Assembly (NCBI RefSeq): GCF_000025285.1
Contig: NC_013741.1
Location: forward strand, 806,001 to 870,000
Origin: Archaeoglobus profundus DSM 5631
GTDB lineage: Archaea > Halobacteriota > Archaeoglobi > Archaeoglobales > Archaeoglobaceae
Direction: 5' to 3'
Length of the DNA stretch: 64,000 nt
Positions within the stretch are counted from its first letter, which is position 1; each line of letters begins with the position of its first letter. Below are positions 20,908 through 30,979 of the stretch, one piece after another. The position numbers and the translations under genes are program-made. The notes below the pieces were generated by a model. The model had not been told where the DNA came from and did not search any database. It saw only the letters and a list, made by a program, of their open reading frames with translations.

Positions 20908-23097
20908 ATGACGAGGGCAAAGAAGATGATCGACAAGATCAAGGAACTGATGTACATGCCAGAGAGGATCAGAAACATGGGCATAGTCGCGCACATCGAC
21001 CATGGTAAAACCACATTATCTGATAACTTGCTGGCTGGAGCTGGGATGATCAGTGAGGAGTTAGCTGGACAGCAGTTGTACCTTGACTTCGATGAGCAGG
21101 AGAGGGAGAGAGGAATTACGATAAATGCCGCAAACGTTTCGATGGTTCACGAGTACAAGGGTAAGGAGTACCTTATTAACCTGATAGACACACCCGGTCA
21201 CGTTGACTTCGGTGGTGACGTAACGAGAGCAATGAGAGCTGTAGATGGAGTAATAGTTGTAGTTGATGCAGTTGAGGGAGTGATGCCTCAGACCGAAACA
21301 GTCCTAAGGCAAGCTCTGAGAGAAAACGTTAAGCCTGTTCTGTTCGTAAACAAGGTTGACAGATTGATCAGAGAGCTTGAGCTTACTCCAGATCAAATGC
21401 AGGAGAGGCTTATCAAGGTCATAACAGAGGTAAACAAGCTGATAAAAGCGATGAAACCAGAGAAGTACAAGGAGTGGATGATAAAGGTTGAAGATGGAAG
21501 TGTCGCATTCGGTTCTGCCCTTTACAAGTGGGCTGTAAGCGTTCCAGCAATGAAAGAGACGGGCATAGGATTTAAGGAAGTTTACAAGTATTTGAAAGAG
21601 GATAACTGGAGAGAGCTGGCTAAGAAGTCTCCACTCCATAGAGTTGTACTGGATATGGTCATAAAACACCTCCCTTCACCTATAGAAGCACAGAAGGAGA
21701 GAATTAAGGTTATCTGGAAAGGAGACATAAACAGCCCAGAAGGGCAGGCAATGGTGAAATGTGATCCTAAAGGACCTGTTGCCTTGATGATAACGAAGAT
21801 AATTATTGATCCTCATGCAGGTGAGGTTGCTGTCGGTAGGCTCTACAGCGGTACTCTCAGACCGGGAATGGAGCTTTACATAGTAGACAGGAAGGCGAAG
21901 AACAGAGTGCAGACCGTAGGAGTTTTCATGGGTCCCAAGAGGATTGAACTGCCAGAAGTCCCGGCTGGAAACATAGTCGCTGTAGTCGGTTTGAAGGATG
22001 CAGTCGCTGGTTCAACATGCTCAACACTTGAGAACTTCACACCGTTCGAGTCGATCAAACACATAAGTGAACCAGTAGTTACGATGGCCATAGAGGCTAA
22101 GAATCCAAGAGATCTGCCTAAGCTGATAGAGGTTTTGAGACAGCTGGCTAAGGAAGACCCAACACTCCACGTAACACTCAACGAGGAGACTGGTGAGCAC
22201 TTGATAAGTGGAATGGGTGAACTACACTTGGAAGTTAAGGTTGAGAAGATCAGAAGAGAGAAGGGAATCGAGGTAATCACGTCACCACCAATCGTAGTGT
22301 TCAGAGAGACAGTTACCAAAACATCACCAGTTGTTGAGGGTAAATCTCCGAACAGGCACAACAAGTTCTACATAGTGGTTGAGCCACTACCACAGGAGGT
22401 TATTCAGCTGTTCAAGGAGGAGAATATAGACATAAGGAAGGCCGATAAGAAGGAGTTGAGAAAGAAGCTCATGGAAGCTGGATTAACTAAGGAGGAGGCT
22501 GACGGAATTCAGGATTACTACGAAGGTAACGTATTCTGCGATGTTACAAAGGGTATCCAGTACTTGCATGAAACGATGGACTTGATAATTCAGGGATTCA
22601 GGGAAGCTATGAGCGCTGGTCCTTTAGCTAAAGAGCCTTGCATGGGTGTGAAGGTTAAGCTTGTCGACTGTAAGTTGCACGAAGATGCAGTTCACAGAGG
22701 TCCAGCACAGGTTATTCCAGCTGTGAAGGGAGCGATATACGCCGCAATGTTGCAGGCAGGCCCAACTCTGCTTGAGCCATATCAGAAGGTTTACATCACA
22801 GTTCCACAGGACATGCTCGGAAACGTCACAAGAGAGATACAGGCTAGAAGAGGACAGATACTTGAAATGAGATCTGAGGGCGATCTAGTTACAGTAATAG
22901 CCAAGGCACCAGTTAAAGAGATGTTCGGATTCGCAAACGCAATTAGATCTGCGACAGCTGGAAAGGCCATGTGGAGCGTCGAACATGCAGGATTCGAGCC
23001 TGTACCTCAAGCTTTGCTCGAGCAGTTCATAATGGAGGTCAGAAAGAGGAAGGGACTGAAGCTCGAACTGCCCAAACCAGAGGACTTCCTACCTTAA
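20908..23097 (+). CDS. fusA: Translation elongation factor EF-2
   Basis: 729-residue GTPase that moves tRNAs and mRNA through the ribosome. G1 AHIDHGKT (28-35), DTPGH and NKVD are intact. The diphthamide-accepting histidine lies in the motif [12 protein letters not shown], at His596. The usual archaeal neighbours tuf and rps10 do not follow; an unknown small gene does. Confidence 0.97.
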   Translation: MTRAKKMIDKIKELMYMPERIRNMGIVAHIDHGKTTLSDNLLAGAGMISEELAGQQLYLDFDEQERERGITINAANVSMVHEYKGKEYLINLIDTPGHVDFGGDVTRAMRAVDGVIVVVDAVEGVMPQTETVLRQALRENVKPVLFVNKVDRLIRELELTPDQMQERLIKVITEVNKLIKAMKPEKYKEWMIKVEDGSVAFGSALYKWAVSVPAMKETGIGFKEVYKYLKEDNWRELAKKSPLHRVVLDMVIKHLPSPIEAQKERIKVIWKGDINSPEGQAMVKCDPKGPVALMITKIIIDPHAGEVAVGRLYSGTLRPGMELYIVDRKAKNRVQTVGVFMGPKRIELPEVPAGNIVAVVGLKDAVAGSTCSTLENFTPFESIKHISEPVVTMAIEAKNPRDLPKLIEVLRQLAKEDPTLHVTLNEETGEHLISGMGELHLEVKVEKIRREKGIEVITSPPIVVFRETVTKTSPVVEGKSPNRHNKFYIVVEPLPQEVIQLFKEENIDIRKADKKELRKKLMEAGLTKEEADGIQDYYEGNVFCDVTKGIQYLHETMDLIIQGFREAMSAGPLAKEPCMGVKVKLVDCKLHEDAVHRGPAQVIPAVKGAIYAAMLQAGPTLLEPYQKVYITVPQDMLGNVTREIQARRGQILEMRSEGDLVTVIAKAPVKEMFGFANAIRSATAGKAMWSVEHAGFEPVPQALLEQFIMEVRKRKGLKLELPKPEDFLP

Positions 23098-23128
23098 AAC
23101 TTTTATTTTTCTTTAACAAAATTTCTAC

Positions 23129-23407
23129 ATGCCTACATACGTGTTCAATGAAAACTCGTTCTTGGATTTCATCAAAAAGAATGTCGAAGGTAAAGTTGCA
23201 GTTGTCTCAAGCGATGTTCTAGATGTCGACATCGAGGAGATGGAAACACATCTGGGTGTCAAAAAGCACTTCGTTGTGAAGTTCGCGATATCAGCTGATG
23301 TTTTCAAAGAAGTAGATTTAGACAAGTTTGACGAGATCTTGAAGTACTGTGTCGTCTTTGTTGAATCTGATGAGCTTAGTGAAATAGGAAAGAAAGCTAT
23401 GCGTTAA
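23129..23407 (+). CDS. Hypothetical 92-residue protein
   Basis: Soluble, acidic, with alternating hydrophobic segments (VAVVSSDVLDVDIEEME; HFVVKFAISADVF; YCVVFVESDELSEIGKKAM) suggesting a small alpha/beta fold. I do not recognise a family. A T-rich TATA-like stretch (about 23100-23112) is about 25 bp upstream, compatible with its own leaderless transcript after EF-2. Confidence 0.65.
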   Translation: MPTYVFNENSFLDFIKKNVEGKVAVVSSDVLDVDIEEMETHLGVKKHFVVKFAISADVFKEVDLDKFDEILKYCVVFVESDELSEIGKKAMR

Positions 23408-23443
23408 TTAGGTCATTCGCCGTGGAAGCGGAACAACTGAGAT

Positions 23444-23731
23444 TTATGGACATTTACCATAGCAGTTTGCTTTCAATTGCTTTTTAATGGCGGCTTCAGC
23501 TGTTTTCAGATCTGAGAATCCCATAAAGCCACCAATTACCTTACCATCTTTTACGAGGATTAATGTCGGGACAATTTCAATATTAAATTTTTCAGCTAAA
23601 TCAGGATTTTTTGAAATGTTAACCACCTCAAACTCTATTGGAAATTTCCGTTTGAGTTCATTCAATACTATCTTTTCGAAAATTCTGCAATACGGACAGC
23701 TATCACTTGTAAATACTATTGCCTTTATCAT
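23444..23731 (-). CDS. Thioredoxin/glutaredoxin-like protein
   Basis: About 95 residues. The redox motif CPYC sits in FTSDSCPYCRIF close to the N-terminus, followed by VVNISKNPDLAEKFNIEIVPTLILVKDG with the cis-proline VPT: a thioredoxin fold. An extra Cys pair lies at the C-terminus (CYGKCP). An in-frame start at 23752 exists, but reverse TATA TTTTTAAATT (about 23750-23759) points to ATG 23731 as a leaderless start. Confidence 0.88.
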   Translation of the reverse strand: MIKAIVFTSDSCPYCRIFEKIVLNELKRKFPIEFEVVNISKNPDLAEKFNIEIVPTLILVKDGKVIGGFMGFSDLKTAEAAIKKQLKANCYGKCP

Positions 23732-23804
23732 CAAACTACGAGTTGCTTTCAATTTAAAAAGTTTCTTGGCTAATAAACTCTAGATAGCCATACACAACAA
23801 GATA

Positions 23805-23879
23805 TGGGCCCGCGGGGATTTGAACCCCGGACCTTGCGCTTATCAGGCGCACGCTCTAACCAGGCTGAGCCACGGGCCC
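23805..23879 (-). tRNA. tRNA-Ile (GAT)
   Basis: Minus-strand cloverleaf with acceptor GGGCCCG/CGGGCCC, anticodon stem-loop TGCGC-CTGATAA-GCGCA (GAT), T arm CGGGG-TTCAAAT-CCCCG, discriminator A. No intron, no CCA. Confidence 0.95.
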
Positions 23880-23930
23880 TCATGAATGAGGAAGGGTTCA
23901 CAACTTAAATAGTTTACCATAACTTAGGGC

Positions 23931-24443
23931 ATGGATATCTACGTCCTGAGGTTGGGGCATAGGCCCGAAAGGGACAAGAGGATTTCCACTCATGTAGCAT
24001 TAACTGCGAGAGCTTTCGGCGCTAAGGGAATATACTTCGATACTTACGATAAGAAAGTGTTTGAGAGTGTTAGGGATGTCGTAAGAAGATGGGGTGGCGA
24101 TTTCTTCATAGAGCAAGCCAACTGGAAGAAGCTTTTGAAAGATTTTGACGGTTTGAAAGTACACCTCACCATGTACGGCATTCCGCTAATTGAAAGGATA
24201 GACGAAATAAAGAAGCATGAGAAAATTCTTGTCGTAGTTGGTGCGGAAAAAGTGCCGTGGGAAGTTTACGAACTATGCGATATGAACATCGCAATAGGGA
24301 ACCAACCGCACAGCGAAGTTGCAGCTTTGGCCGTATTCTTGGATAGGGTCTTGGATGGCTTGGTTTTTAGGTTGGAGTTTGAGGATGCAAAGATTAAGGT
24401 AATTCCATGTGAGAGAGGTAAGAGAGTAATAACCAAAAACTAA
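23931..24443 (+). CDS. trm56: tRNA (cytidine(56)-2'-O)-methyltransferase
   Basis: 170 residues of the archaeal SPOUT-family aTrm56, which methylates the ribose of C56 in the T loop. It begins [29 protein letters not shown] and has the SPOUT knot region [36 protein letters not shown] near 102-141. It lies between two tRNA genes. Confidence 0.93.
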   Translation: MDIYVLRLGHRPERDKRISTHVALTARAFGAKGIYFDTYDKKVFESVRDVVRRWGGDFFIEQANWKKLLKDFDGLKVHLTMYGIPLIERIDEIKKHEKILVVVGAEKVPWEVYELCDMNIAIGNQPHSEVAALAVFLDRVLDGLVFRLEFEDAKIKVIPCERGKRVITKN

Positions 24444-24471
24444 AAATACCCTATAGACTAGATATCATCAA

Positions 24472-24545
24472 GCCCGGGTAGCTCAGCCTGGGAGAGCGCG
24501 CGGCTGAAGACCGCGTAGTCCCCGGTTCAAATCCGGGTCCGGGCA
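24472..24545 (+). tRNA. tRNA-Phe (GAA)
   Basis: Acceptor GCCCGGG/TCCGGGC, anticodon stem-loop CGCGG-CTGAAGA-CCGCG (GAA), T arm CCCGG-TTCAAAT-CCGGG, discriminator A. A TATA-like CTAAAAATAC lies about 27 bp upstream. No intron. Confidence 0.95.
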
Positions 24546-24576
24546 TATACAATCTCTTCTTAAGTCTTAAAAAAGG

Positions 24577-25365
24577 TTAAAAATCAATGTCAATTTGCCT
24601 TCTCTTCCTCTTAGCTCCTTCCCTAACAGCTTTAACGAAGGATTTAACCCTTTCAACGGCGTTGTCGATTTCAAAAGCAGTTCCTACTTGGACGGCATCG
24701 GCCCCACATTCTATTATCTTTTCAGCTTCCTCAGGTCTTCTAACTCCTCCGGCCACCACGTAAGGAATGCTAATAGAATTTGCAACTTCTCTAACCATCT
24801 CAAGGGGTATGTGCCCCTCTTTGGGATTGCTCCCCGCATCGGTAACTATGAATCTGAAACCCATAAACTGTCCAGCCAGTGCGTAAGCTGATGCCAACTT
24901 AGGTCTATTTCTCGGAATCAAATCAGCTTCACCAACATACCCAACCGTTCCACCCGGCTCGACGACTATGTAACCGACTGGTAACGGTTCCAAGCCAAGA
25001 GTCTTTATCAAGTGAGCTGCCTGCATCTGAGCCCTTGTAATCCAGTAGGGGTTTCTCGAGTTTAGTAAGGACATAAAGTAGAGGGCATCCGCATACCTTG
25101 TTATCGTCCCAATATTTCCGGGGAAGAGAACAACAGGAATATCCACAGACTTTTTTATTTCCCTGACAACGTAATCCAATGGTTCCCCCTGAACTCCTAT
25201 GCTACCTCCAACGAGTATTACATCAGCTCCTCCCTCGTACACCCTTCTGGCAGTCTCGACAGCATCATCTAGACTCTTGTAATCCAAGGGATCTATGACT
25301 CCAAATAACAATCCTCCTTTATCAACTACGTTTTCCAAGATGTATCTCTCCACCTTCCCTCTCAT
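24577..25365 (-). CDS. Geranylgeranylglyceryl phosphate synthase
   Basis: 262 residues of the PcrB-like TIM-barrel family. It links geranylgeranyl diphosphate to sn-glycerol-1-phosphate, the first step of archaeal membrane lipid assembly. Phosphate-binding loops VVAGGVRRPEEAEKI and DAVQVGTAF near the C-terminus and VILVGGSIG near 50-58 are typical, as is VVEPGGTVGYVGEADLIP. The first ATG overlaps the epimerase gene upstream by 44 nt; no clear later start gives a full barrel. Confidence 0.93.
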   Translation of the reverse strand: MRGKVERYILENVVDKGGLLFGVIDPLDYKSLDDAVETARRVYEGGADVILVGGSIGVQGEPLDYVVREIKKSVDIPVVLFPGNIGTITRYADALYFMSLLNSRNPYWITRAQMQAAHLIKTLGLEPLPVGYIVVEPGGTVGYVGEADLIPRNRPKLASAYALAGQFMGFRFIVTDAGSNPKEGHIPLEMVREVANSISIPYVVAGGVRRPEEAEKIIECGADAVQVGTAFEIDNAVERVKSFVKAVREGAKRKRRQIDIDF

Positions 25366-26218
25366 TTAAACGCCTCCAGTAATCGACTACTTCTCTAATT
25401 CCACCCCAAATATCTCTCGGATTGAAGCCTAAATATTTCATCGCCTTTCTTATATCAAACACTCTGTCGCTTGTGAGCACCTTCACATGCTCCTCCAAAC
25501 TTAGTGGCTTTGCCAGAGCTTTGGCTAAGCTCTTTGGTATTCTTAGGATAAAAAATCTTCTCCTCAAAAGCTTAGCCGTGAATATCATTATATCCCTGAG
25601 CTTCTCGGGCTTTCCACACACTATGTAAACACCCTGAATATCCTCCTTTAAAGCGTTTAGAAAGCATTGGGCCACATCCTCGACATGAACGAATGGAATC
25701 CTGTTATCCCCACTACCTACAATCGGAACAATACCCTTGCTGATTAGAGAGATCATCTTGATGTACTCGTTAAACTGAATTCCGTAAACTGTTCCAATCC
25801 TCAGGATGACATGTTTTCTATGAGATGATACTATCTCCTCTGCAAGAGCTTTGGTCTTCGCGTAGTAGTTGTCAGGATTTATTGGCGTTTCTTCATTAGC
25901 CATGTAAGGTGGATTTGATCCGTAGACAGCTATGGAACTGGCAAAAACGATTTTTGCGTCGTCCGGCACTGCGTTGACTACTTTTTCTGTCAATTCAACG
26001 TTTCCCTTCCACAGGGATTTTCTATCTTTAAATTTAACGCTTCCAGCTATGTGTAGAACCGCTCTGGCATCTTTGAATATCCTTCTGAGATCCTCAACCT
26101 CGTAACTAGTTACTATTTCATTCGGTAGCCCGCAACTCCTCCTTACGATTGCAATACCCTTAACTTTCTCCAAAACAACTCTACCTATTCTTCCGTTCGC
26201 TCCGGTAACGTAGATCAT
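25322..26218 (-). CDS. NAD-dependent epimerase/dehydratase (extended SDR)
   Basis: 298 residues. The N-terminal dinucleotide-binding motif is TGANGRIGRVVL (residues 5-16) and the catalytic YAKTK (YxxxK) lies near 134-138, with a Ser in SSIAVYG. The family covers UDP-sugar epimerases and related dehydrogenases; the substrate cannot be fixed from sequence. It overlaps mch by 4 nt upstream and GGGP synthase by 44 nt downstream, which suggests co-translation but does not prove a lipid role. Confidence 0.85.
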   Translation of the reverse strand: MIYVTGANGRIGRVVLEKVKGIAIVRRSCGLPNEIVTSYEVEDLRRIFKDARAVLHIAGSVKFKDRKSLWKGNVELTEKVVNAVPDDAKIVFASSIAVYGSNPPYMANEETPINPDNYYAKTKALAEEIVSSHRKHVILRIGTVYGIQFNEYIKMISLISKGIVPIVGSGDNRIPFVHVEDVAQCFLNALKEDIQGVYIVCGKPEKLRDIMIFTAKLLRRRFFILRIPKSLAKALAKPLSLEEHVKVLTSDRVFDIRKAMKYLGFNPRDIWGGIREVVDYWRRLNEREGGEIHLGKRS

Positions 26219-27123
26219 GTAAAGTGTCGAAGTATAGAGTCCGGATTCTTCTTCCCGAACACTTTCGTAACGTCACCAGCATTTACTACAAGTTGAGCTG
26301 GTGAAAACGCTGATGGATCTATTGCGTAAAAGTCTTCACCAAATTCCTCAAAGCTCTTGCCATAGTATGCAGTCTTATCGAAAGTTACGCTCTCAAACAA
26401 ATCGCTATAAGTATCTGCAATTATGTGAACGCTGCCGTAATAAGCTATGAAGTCGTTGGCTATAACACTCGTCTTCTCACAGACAGGTGGAATGGGACAC
26501 TTACCCATGGCGTTTCTGATCATTTTAACATCAAAGCCCAAGTTGTTCAGCTTGAATAATGCAACTTCTACAACCCTTCCAACTATTTCTATTGCTCCAA
26601 CAAGCGAATTTGGCTTTGTCACAAGCATATAAACTTCAGATGTATCTACATCACACTCGTAAGCTATGAACTCAGCAACATCCTCATCCGGCAATCGATC
26701 TGCTTCAATGGTCACAACAGCATATTCTGTATCGTCCTCATAATTCAGAAGTTCGAATACCTTCTTAGGCTTTAAGGCCAGAGCTCTTGCAGGTCCACTT
26801 GCATAGCCTTTGAATCCGTTTACCTCAATTTTCCATCCGGCCATCTGACAGCCCAAGCAGGCTAAAGCCGGATAATCAGTGTAGACGTAGACGAAGGGGA
26901 TCGAAATATCTTTGATATCTTCAAGCTGAATGTTCACACCAGCCAAACCACCCATGGATATCTGGATGAAAAACATTCCAGCATCGTAACTTCCTCTTGC
27001 ATTAACTCCACAGTCCACTACTGTAGCTCCGTTTCTCAATTCATGAACGTCAACGCAGTAGTCCTCAGCAAACTCCATTAAATCCTCAACAATCTGGTAA
27101 GCCCTCTCATTTACGCTCAACAT
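26215..27123 (-). CDS. mch: Methenyltetrahydromethanopterin cyclohydrolase
   Basis: 302 residues. It interconverts 5-formyl- and 5,10-methenyl-tetrahydromethanopterin in the C1 pathway used by Archaeoglobales in lactate oxidation and CO2 fixation. Typical segments are VDCGVNARGSYDAGM, FVYVYTDYPALACLGCQMAGW and MGKCPIPPVC. It is slightly shorter than the usual 310-320 residues. It overlaps leuD by 7 nt. Confidence 0.95.
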   Translation of the reverse strand: MLSVNERAYQIVEDLMEFAEDYCVDVHELRNGATVVDCGVNARGSYDAGMFFIQISMGGLAGVNIQLEDIKDISIPFVYVYTDYPALACLGCQMAGWKIEVNGFKGYASGPARALALKPKKVFELLNYEDDTEYAVVTIEADRLPDEDVAEFIAYECDVDTSEVYMLVTKPNSLVGAIEIVGRVVEVALFKLNNLGFDVKMIRNAMGKCPIPPVCEKTSVIANDFIAYYGSVHIIADTYSDLFESVTFDKTAYYGKSFEEFGEDFYAIDPSAFSPAQLVVNAGDVTKVFGKKNPDSILRHFT

Positions 27124-27596
27124 CGTACCACCCTCCTACAGAATTCAATCAATCCACCGCATTCGATTATTTCTTTAAGAAAGTCGGGAACAGGGTTTAT
27201 AGGATACTTCTCACCCTTGGTAACGTTTACTATAACATTTCTGTCTAGATCGAGCTTGAGCTCATCTCCATCATCTATTTTGTCTGTGTACTTACATTCG
27301 AAGGCTGGCAACCCTATGTTTATGGCATTTCTGAAGAATATCCTAGCGTAGGATTTGGCAACAACGTAAACTCCTGAAGCTTTAAGGGAAAGAGGAGCAT
27401 GCTCCCTACTACTTCCACATCCGAAGTTCTCACCAGCAACTACAAAGTCACCATCCTTAACGTTTTTGGCGAACTCTGGTCTGATGTTTTCAAAAACGTG
27501 CTTAGCTAACTCTTTCGGATCGTTTATGACCAGATACTTACCCGGAATTATCGCATCCGTATCAACGTCGTCTCCAAACTTCCAAGCTCGACCCAT
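27117..27596 (-). CDS. leuD: 3-isopropylmalate dehydratase small subunit (or homologous aconitase-type swivel subunit)
   Basis: 159 residues, the swivel domain of the archaeal LeuD/HacB group. It starts [22 protein letters not shown] and contains [14 protein letters not shown], the substrate-recognition loop. It pairs with a LeuC-type large subunit not found in this window. Homoaconitase or methylmalate dehydratase subunits look almost the same, so the exact substrate is open. Confidence 0.88.
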   Translation of the reverse strand: MGRAWKFGDDVDTDAIIPGKYLVINDPKELAKHVFENIRPEFAKNVKDGDFVVAGENFGCGSSREHAPLSLKASGVYVVAKSYARIFFRNAINIGLPAFECKYTDKIDDGDELKLDLDRNVIVNVTKGEKYPINPVPDFLKEIIECGGLIEFCRRVVRC

Positions 27597-27600
27597 GCAG

Positions 27601-28986
27601 TTAATAATTTAGCTCGTATTTAGCGTTATCGCACAACTCACCCGGAACGCAGACGGGGTATATACCAGTTAAACAAGCTAAACACAACTCATCTTCGCCA
27701 AATCCGACAGACTTTATCAAACCTTTCAAGCTTAAATAAGCGAGGGTGTCGGCAGATATTGCTCTTCTGACATACTCCAAATCTCCGCAACTTGCTATCA
27801 ACTCCTCTCTTGTTGACATATCTATTCCGAAGTAGCACGGAGAGATTATGGGCGGGCTACCGACTCTGAAATGTACTTCCTTAGCTCCAGCACTCCTCAC
27901 AATCTCCACTATCTTCCTTGAGGTTGTTCCTCTAACTATGCTATCATCCACGAGAGTAACTCTCTTTCCTTCGATATTCTTTTTGACAACGTTCATCTTT
28001 ATTCTAACCGAGAGCTCCCTCAACCTTTGCTCCGGCATTATGAATGTCCTACCGACGTATCTGTTCTTTATCAAGGCTTCAATATAAGGTATCTTTGACT
28101 CTGCAGAATATCCTATTGCGCAAGTCGTCCCACTGTCTGGAACTGGAGAGACTATGTCGCATTCAACTGCACTCTCCCTAGCTAAGTTCCTACCCATCTT
28201 GTATCTTGCCTCATATACTGTAACGCCGTCTATCACCGAATCGGGTCTTGCAAAGTAGATGTACTCGAAAACGCATCTCGCACATCTCTTTGCCCTTGCA
28301 ATTCTCACAACTTCAAGATCCCCATTTCTTATGATAACAGCCTCTCCCGGCTTTATGTCCCTAATTTTGTTCAATTCAAGAGTGTCTAAAGCACAGCTCT
28401 CGCTCGCTATTACGTAACCGAAATCACCTTCACCTATACAGAGAGGTCTAAATCCTAGAGGGTCTCTGTAAGCTAAAAGGGTGTCGTTTATCAGAGCTGT
28501 AATTGTGTAGCTTCCAAGAAGTTTTTCGGTTAGAAGAGATAAGGATTCGTAAAGATCATGCTTCATTAAGAAATTTGACAGTAACTGAGCTATAACCTCT
28601 GTATCTGAGGTAGTTGCAAAAACTTTCCCCTCGTTCTCAAGGATTTCCCTGAGCTGGGAGTAGTTTACGAGGTTTCCGTTGTGACCTATCGCTATCTCAC
28701 CAACTTTAGACCTTACAAGTATTGGTTGAGCATTTTCCGACTTTGACTCGCCTGTAGTTGAGTATCTCACGTGACCTATTGCAATTTTTCCTTTGAGCTT
28801 TGATAGAACGTTTTCTCTAAAAACCTCGGTAACCAAGCCCATTCCCTTGTAAACCCTGACACCATCGGAATAAACGGCTATTCCAGCAGATTCTTGTCCC
28901 CTGTGTTGCAGTGCGTATAATGCGTAGTACACTAAGGTAGGTGTAAGTTCTCTGTCCTCACAGTAAACGCCAACTACGCCGCACAT
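27601..28986 (-). CDS. purF: Amidophosphoribosyltransferase
   Basis: 461 residues; first step of purine synthesis, making phosphoribosylamine from PRPP and glutamine. The nucleophile Cys2 directly follows the start Met (MCGVVGVY), so no propeptide is needed. The PRPP loop [13 protein letters not shown] is intact. C-terminal cysteines ([14 protein letters not shown]) fit the [4Fe-4S] form. It begins one nucleotide before the rpl37e stop region, in the same direction. Confidence 0.96.
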   Translation of the reverse strand: MCGVVGVYCEDRELTPTLVYYALYALQHRGQESAGIAVYSDGVRVYKGMGLVTEVFRENVLSKLKGKIAIGHVRYSTTGESKSENAQPILVRSKVGEIAIGHNGNLVNYSQLREILENEGKVFATTSDTEVIAQLLSNFLMKHDLYESLSLLTEKLLGSYTITALINDTLLAYRDPLGFRPLCIGEGDFGYVIASESCALDTLELNKIRDIKPGEAVIIRNGDLEVVRIARAKRCARCVFEYIYFARPDSVIDGVTVYEARYKMGRNLARESAVECDIVSPVPDSGTTCAIGYSAESKIPYIEALIKNRYVGRTFIMPEQRLRELSVRIKMNVVKKNIEGKRVTLVDDSIVRGTTSRKIVEIVRSAGAKEVHFRVGSPPIISPCYFGIDMSTREELIASCGDLEYVRRAISADTLAYLSLKGLIKSVGFGEDELCLACLTGIYPVCVPGELCDNAKYELNY

Positions 28987-29166
28987 CTAAGTTCTGCATT
29001 TCTTCTTCTTAAGCCAGTTGTAGCTTCTGATCTTCTTGCTCCTACCGAAACCGCAATGTGCGCAGTAACCCTTTCTCTTGTGGAAAGAAACTTTACCGCA
29101 TCTCCTACACTTTACATGGACTATTTTCCTTCCCCTTTTACCCATCGCGGCCGTTCCGTCCGACAT
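28987..29166 (-). CDS. rpl37e: 50S ribosomal protein L37e
   Basis: 59 residues with [14 protein letters not shown] at the start and a zinc ribbon of Cys20-x2-Cys23 and Cys35-x2-Cys38 ([22 protein letters not shown]). It ends with a TAG codon. It is immediately downstream of the Sm-like gene, the usual archaeal lsm-rpl37e pair. Confidence 0.95.
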   Translation of the reverse strand: MSDGTAAMGKRGRKIVHVKCRRCGKVSFHKRKGYCAHCGFGRSKKIRSYNWLKKKKCRT

Positions 29167-29172
29167 AGCACA

Positions 29173-29397
29173 TCACTCCGAGGGTGATACAAAGACTACG
29201 GTATCCCCTCTAATTACAACACTACCCAACTTCCTAACAACTTCACCGTTCTGAATTTCTTCAGCATTCTCAAGGACGATGTTCATGTGTATGTCGTAGC
29301 CATTCAGTATCCCTCTAAACTCTCTACCTCCTTTTAGCCTTACAAGTACCGGTGTCTGTAAAGCCTTGTTTAGCACATCGAGAGGTCTTTTTGCCAT
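29173..29397 (-). CDS. Sm-like archaeal protein SmAP1 (LSm)
   Basis: 74 residues forming an Sm fold that assembles as a heptameric U-rich-RNA-binding ring. Sm1 motif [27 protein letters not shown] and Sm2 motif [11 protein letters not shown] are clear. An in-frame GTG at 29418 would add seven residues, but the reverse TATA TTTTTAAATA (about 29420-29429) puts transcription start near 29400, favouring ATG 29397. Confidence 0.95.
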   Translation of the reverse strand: MAKRPLDVLNKALQTPVLVRLKGGREFRGILNGYDIHMNIVLENAEEIQNGEVVRKLGSVVIRGDTVVFVSPSE

Positions 29398-29433
29398 TGT
29401 CCAACGTTCGAGGGACACTATTTAAAAATATCG

Positions 29434-30303
29434 TTAGATCATAAGGAGAACAGCTATAATAACTACATCTAGCAGTAGCGTCAGTATAGAATTGATAAAG
29501 ACTATTTTGAAACCGAACTTTCCAAAAAGAGATAGATGAAGAGGTAAGGAATGTTTTGCAGATCTAACGGAAAAACTTATCACGTTGCCCAAAAGCAAAC
29601 CTATCAACGCCCATTTGTAGCTCAACCCCTTCTCGAGAAATCCAGCTGTTAAGACTATTGCTGATCTTAGGTTGAAGACTGCTACAATCGATATTGTCAA
29701 AGCTGAGGGATCTATTGGCAAAAATTCAAGATTCTTAACAAAGAAATTCAGTATTCCTGCACTGTAGAGCAGTTCGATCGCAAAATACGTTAAAAACATT
29801 ACAGCTAAGACTTTGAGAATGTTTTCAGATATGCGCACTTCGTATCTTTCAATCTCTGGCAGACCATCTCCTTTATCGAGAAGAAGATATCCTATGAATG
29901 ATTTAATCATTGCAACGGCAAATCTTAGGGCGGTGTACACTAGTCCCAAGTATCCCAAAATGGGGATTACAAATGGGATGTAAAAAGAGTAGAGGTGACT
30001 GAAAACACTTGGAAATGAATTTAAAAGCGATATAGCTATCACATCTTTATCTCTAACTCTCTTTTCTCTCCAAGCTTGAGATAGAAATGTGTACGCAACT
30101 ACAATATTAAAAAAGCTTAGCACGAAAGAAGTAAACGCTATAGAGTTCAATCTCAGTCTTTTTAATGAAAAAGCCATAATACGCAGTGCTTTTGCCAAGT
30201 AACTCCTCTTACTCAAATATGCTATAGCGAGGTAGGAGATAACTACGAAAGGAGCTGTTCTTGCAAGGAAAATTAATGTTGATATAAAAGCTTGGTATAT
30301 CAC
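29434..30303 (-). CDS. Conserved archaeal membrane protein (nucleoside-recognition/Gate-like)
   Basis: 289 residues, about eight hydrophobic helices. The composition (NSFPSVFSHLYSFYIPFVIPILGYLG; VFNLRSAIVLTAGFLEKG) resembles the uncharacterised archaeal COG3366 proteins that carry a nucleoside-recognition (Gate/SpmA-like) fold. The function is unknown. It lies one base after the response-regulator stop, probably co-transcribed. Confidence 0.6.
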   Translation of the reverse strand: MIYQAFISTLIFLARTAPFVVISYLAIAYLSKRSYLAKALRIMAFSLKRLRLNSIAFTSFVLSFFNIVVAYTFLSQAWREKRVRDKDVIAISLLNSFPSVFSHLYSFYIPFVIPILGYLGLVYTALRFAVAMIKSFIGYLLLDKGDGLPEIERYEVRISENILKVLAVMFLTYFAIELLYSAGILNFFVKNLEFLPIDPSALTISIVAVFNLRSAIVLTAGFLEKGLSYKWALIGLLLGNVISFSVRSAKHSLPLHLSLFGKFGFKIVFINSILTLLLDVVIIAVLLMI

Positions 30304-30304
30304 A

Positions 30305-30682
30305 TTAATCGGATATGTACTTCTTTACTATCTTCATTAGCTTGGCTTTTGTGAAAGGTTTGTCTAACAGTTCCAAAGCGCCAGCATCTAGCATATCCTT
30401 GCCTTTATGTCTTGCATAAGCGCTGATTGCAACTATTTTTGCATTAGGATCTATTTTCAAGATTTCTTTGGTAGCCTGAATTCCATCCATTTCTGGCATG
30501 ACAATATCCATTATAACCAGATCTGGTCTGTATACTTTGAATTTTTCAACGGCTTCCTTTCCATCTCTTGCCGTGATTATATCATAATCACCTTCCAACA
30601 TCAGTTGTAAGACCTCTAGGACCGCCAAATCGTCATCGACGATCATTATACGCTTTCTTCTACGATTATCGTTAGTTGCCAT
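30305..30682 (-). CDS. CheY-like response regulator, stand-alone receiver domain
   Basis: 125 residues, a single receiver domain: acidic pair in IMIVDDD, phospho-acceptor Asp in DLVIMDIVMPEMDG, and Lys in LLDKPF. There is no output domain. The longest frame starts at 30796, but ATG 30682 has a GGAGG site and a TATA-like ATAAATAT (30704-30711) 25 bp upstream. No histidine kinase is nearby. Confidence 0.93.
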   Translation of the reverse strand: MATNDNRRRKRIMIVDDDLAVLEVLQLMLEGDYDIITARDGKEAVEKFKVYRPDLVIMDIVMPEMDGIQATKEILKIDPNAKIVAISAYARHKGKDMLDAGALELLDKPFTKAKLMKIVKKYISD

Positions 30683-30809
30683 TTCCTCTACCCCTCCTCG
30701 ATCATATTTATGATGTCTATGATGTTTTGATGTTGTTAAGAGCTTATTTAACACTTTTCTTTTTCCTATACACTCCAATGGTTTGGCAGACAACAAAGAA
30801 GAAATACCA

Positions 30810-30883
30810 AGCCGCCGCCGGGATTTGAACCCGGGACCTGGTGATTACGAATCACCCGCTCTACCAGGCTAAGCCACGGCGGC
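30810..30883 (-). tRNA. tRNA-Thr (CGT)
   Basis: Acceptor GCCGCCG/CGGCGGC, anticodon stem-loop GGTGA-TTCGTAA-TCACC (CGT), T arm CCGGG-TTCAAAT-CCCGG, discriminator T (usual for archaeal Thr). Nearly identical to the tRNA-Thr (TGT) at 52017-52090 apart from the anticodon loop. Confidence 0.95.
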
Positions 30884-30979
30884 TTGTATTCTCTTAACTT
30901 CAATCAGTTTAATAAGGTTTTTGATTAATCGGACGGTTAGTTCGGCAAAGATAAATAAACTCTTGAAAAACCTGTCGCT

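Noticed and set aside
30884-30979. A His-rich leader peptide before hisD, by analogy with the aro leader
   Set aside because: No short ORF with a run of His codons is present; the hisD ATG itself lies at the predicted mRNA 5' end.
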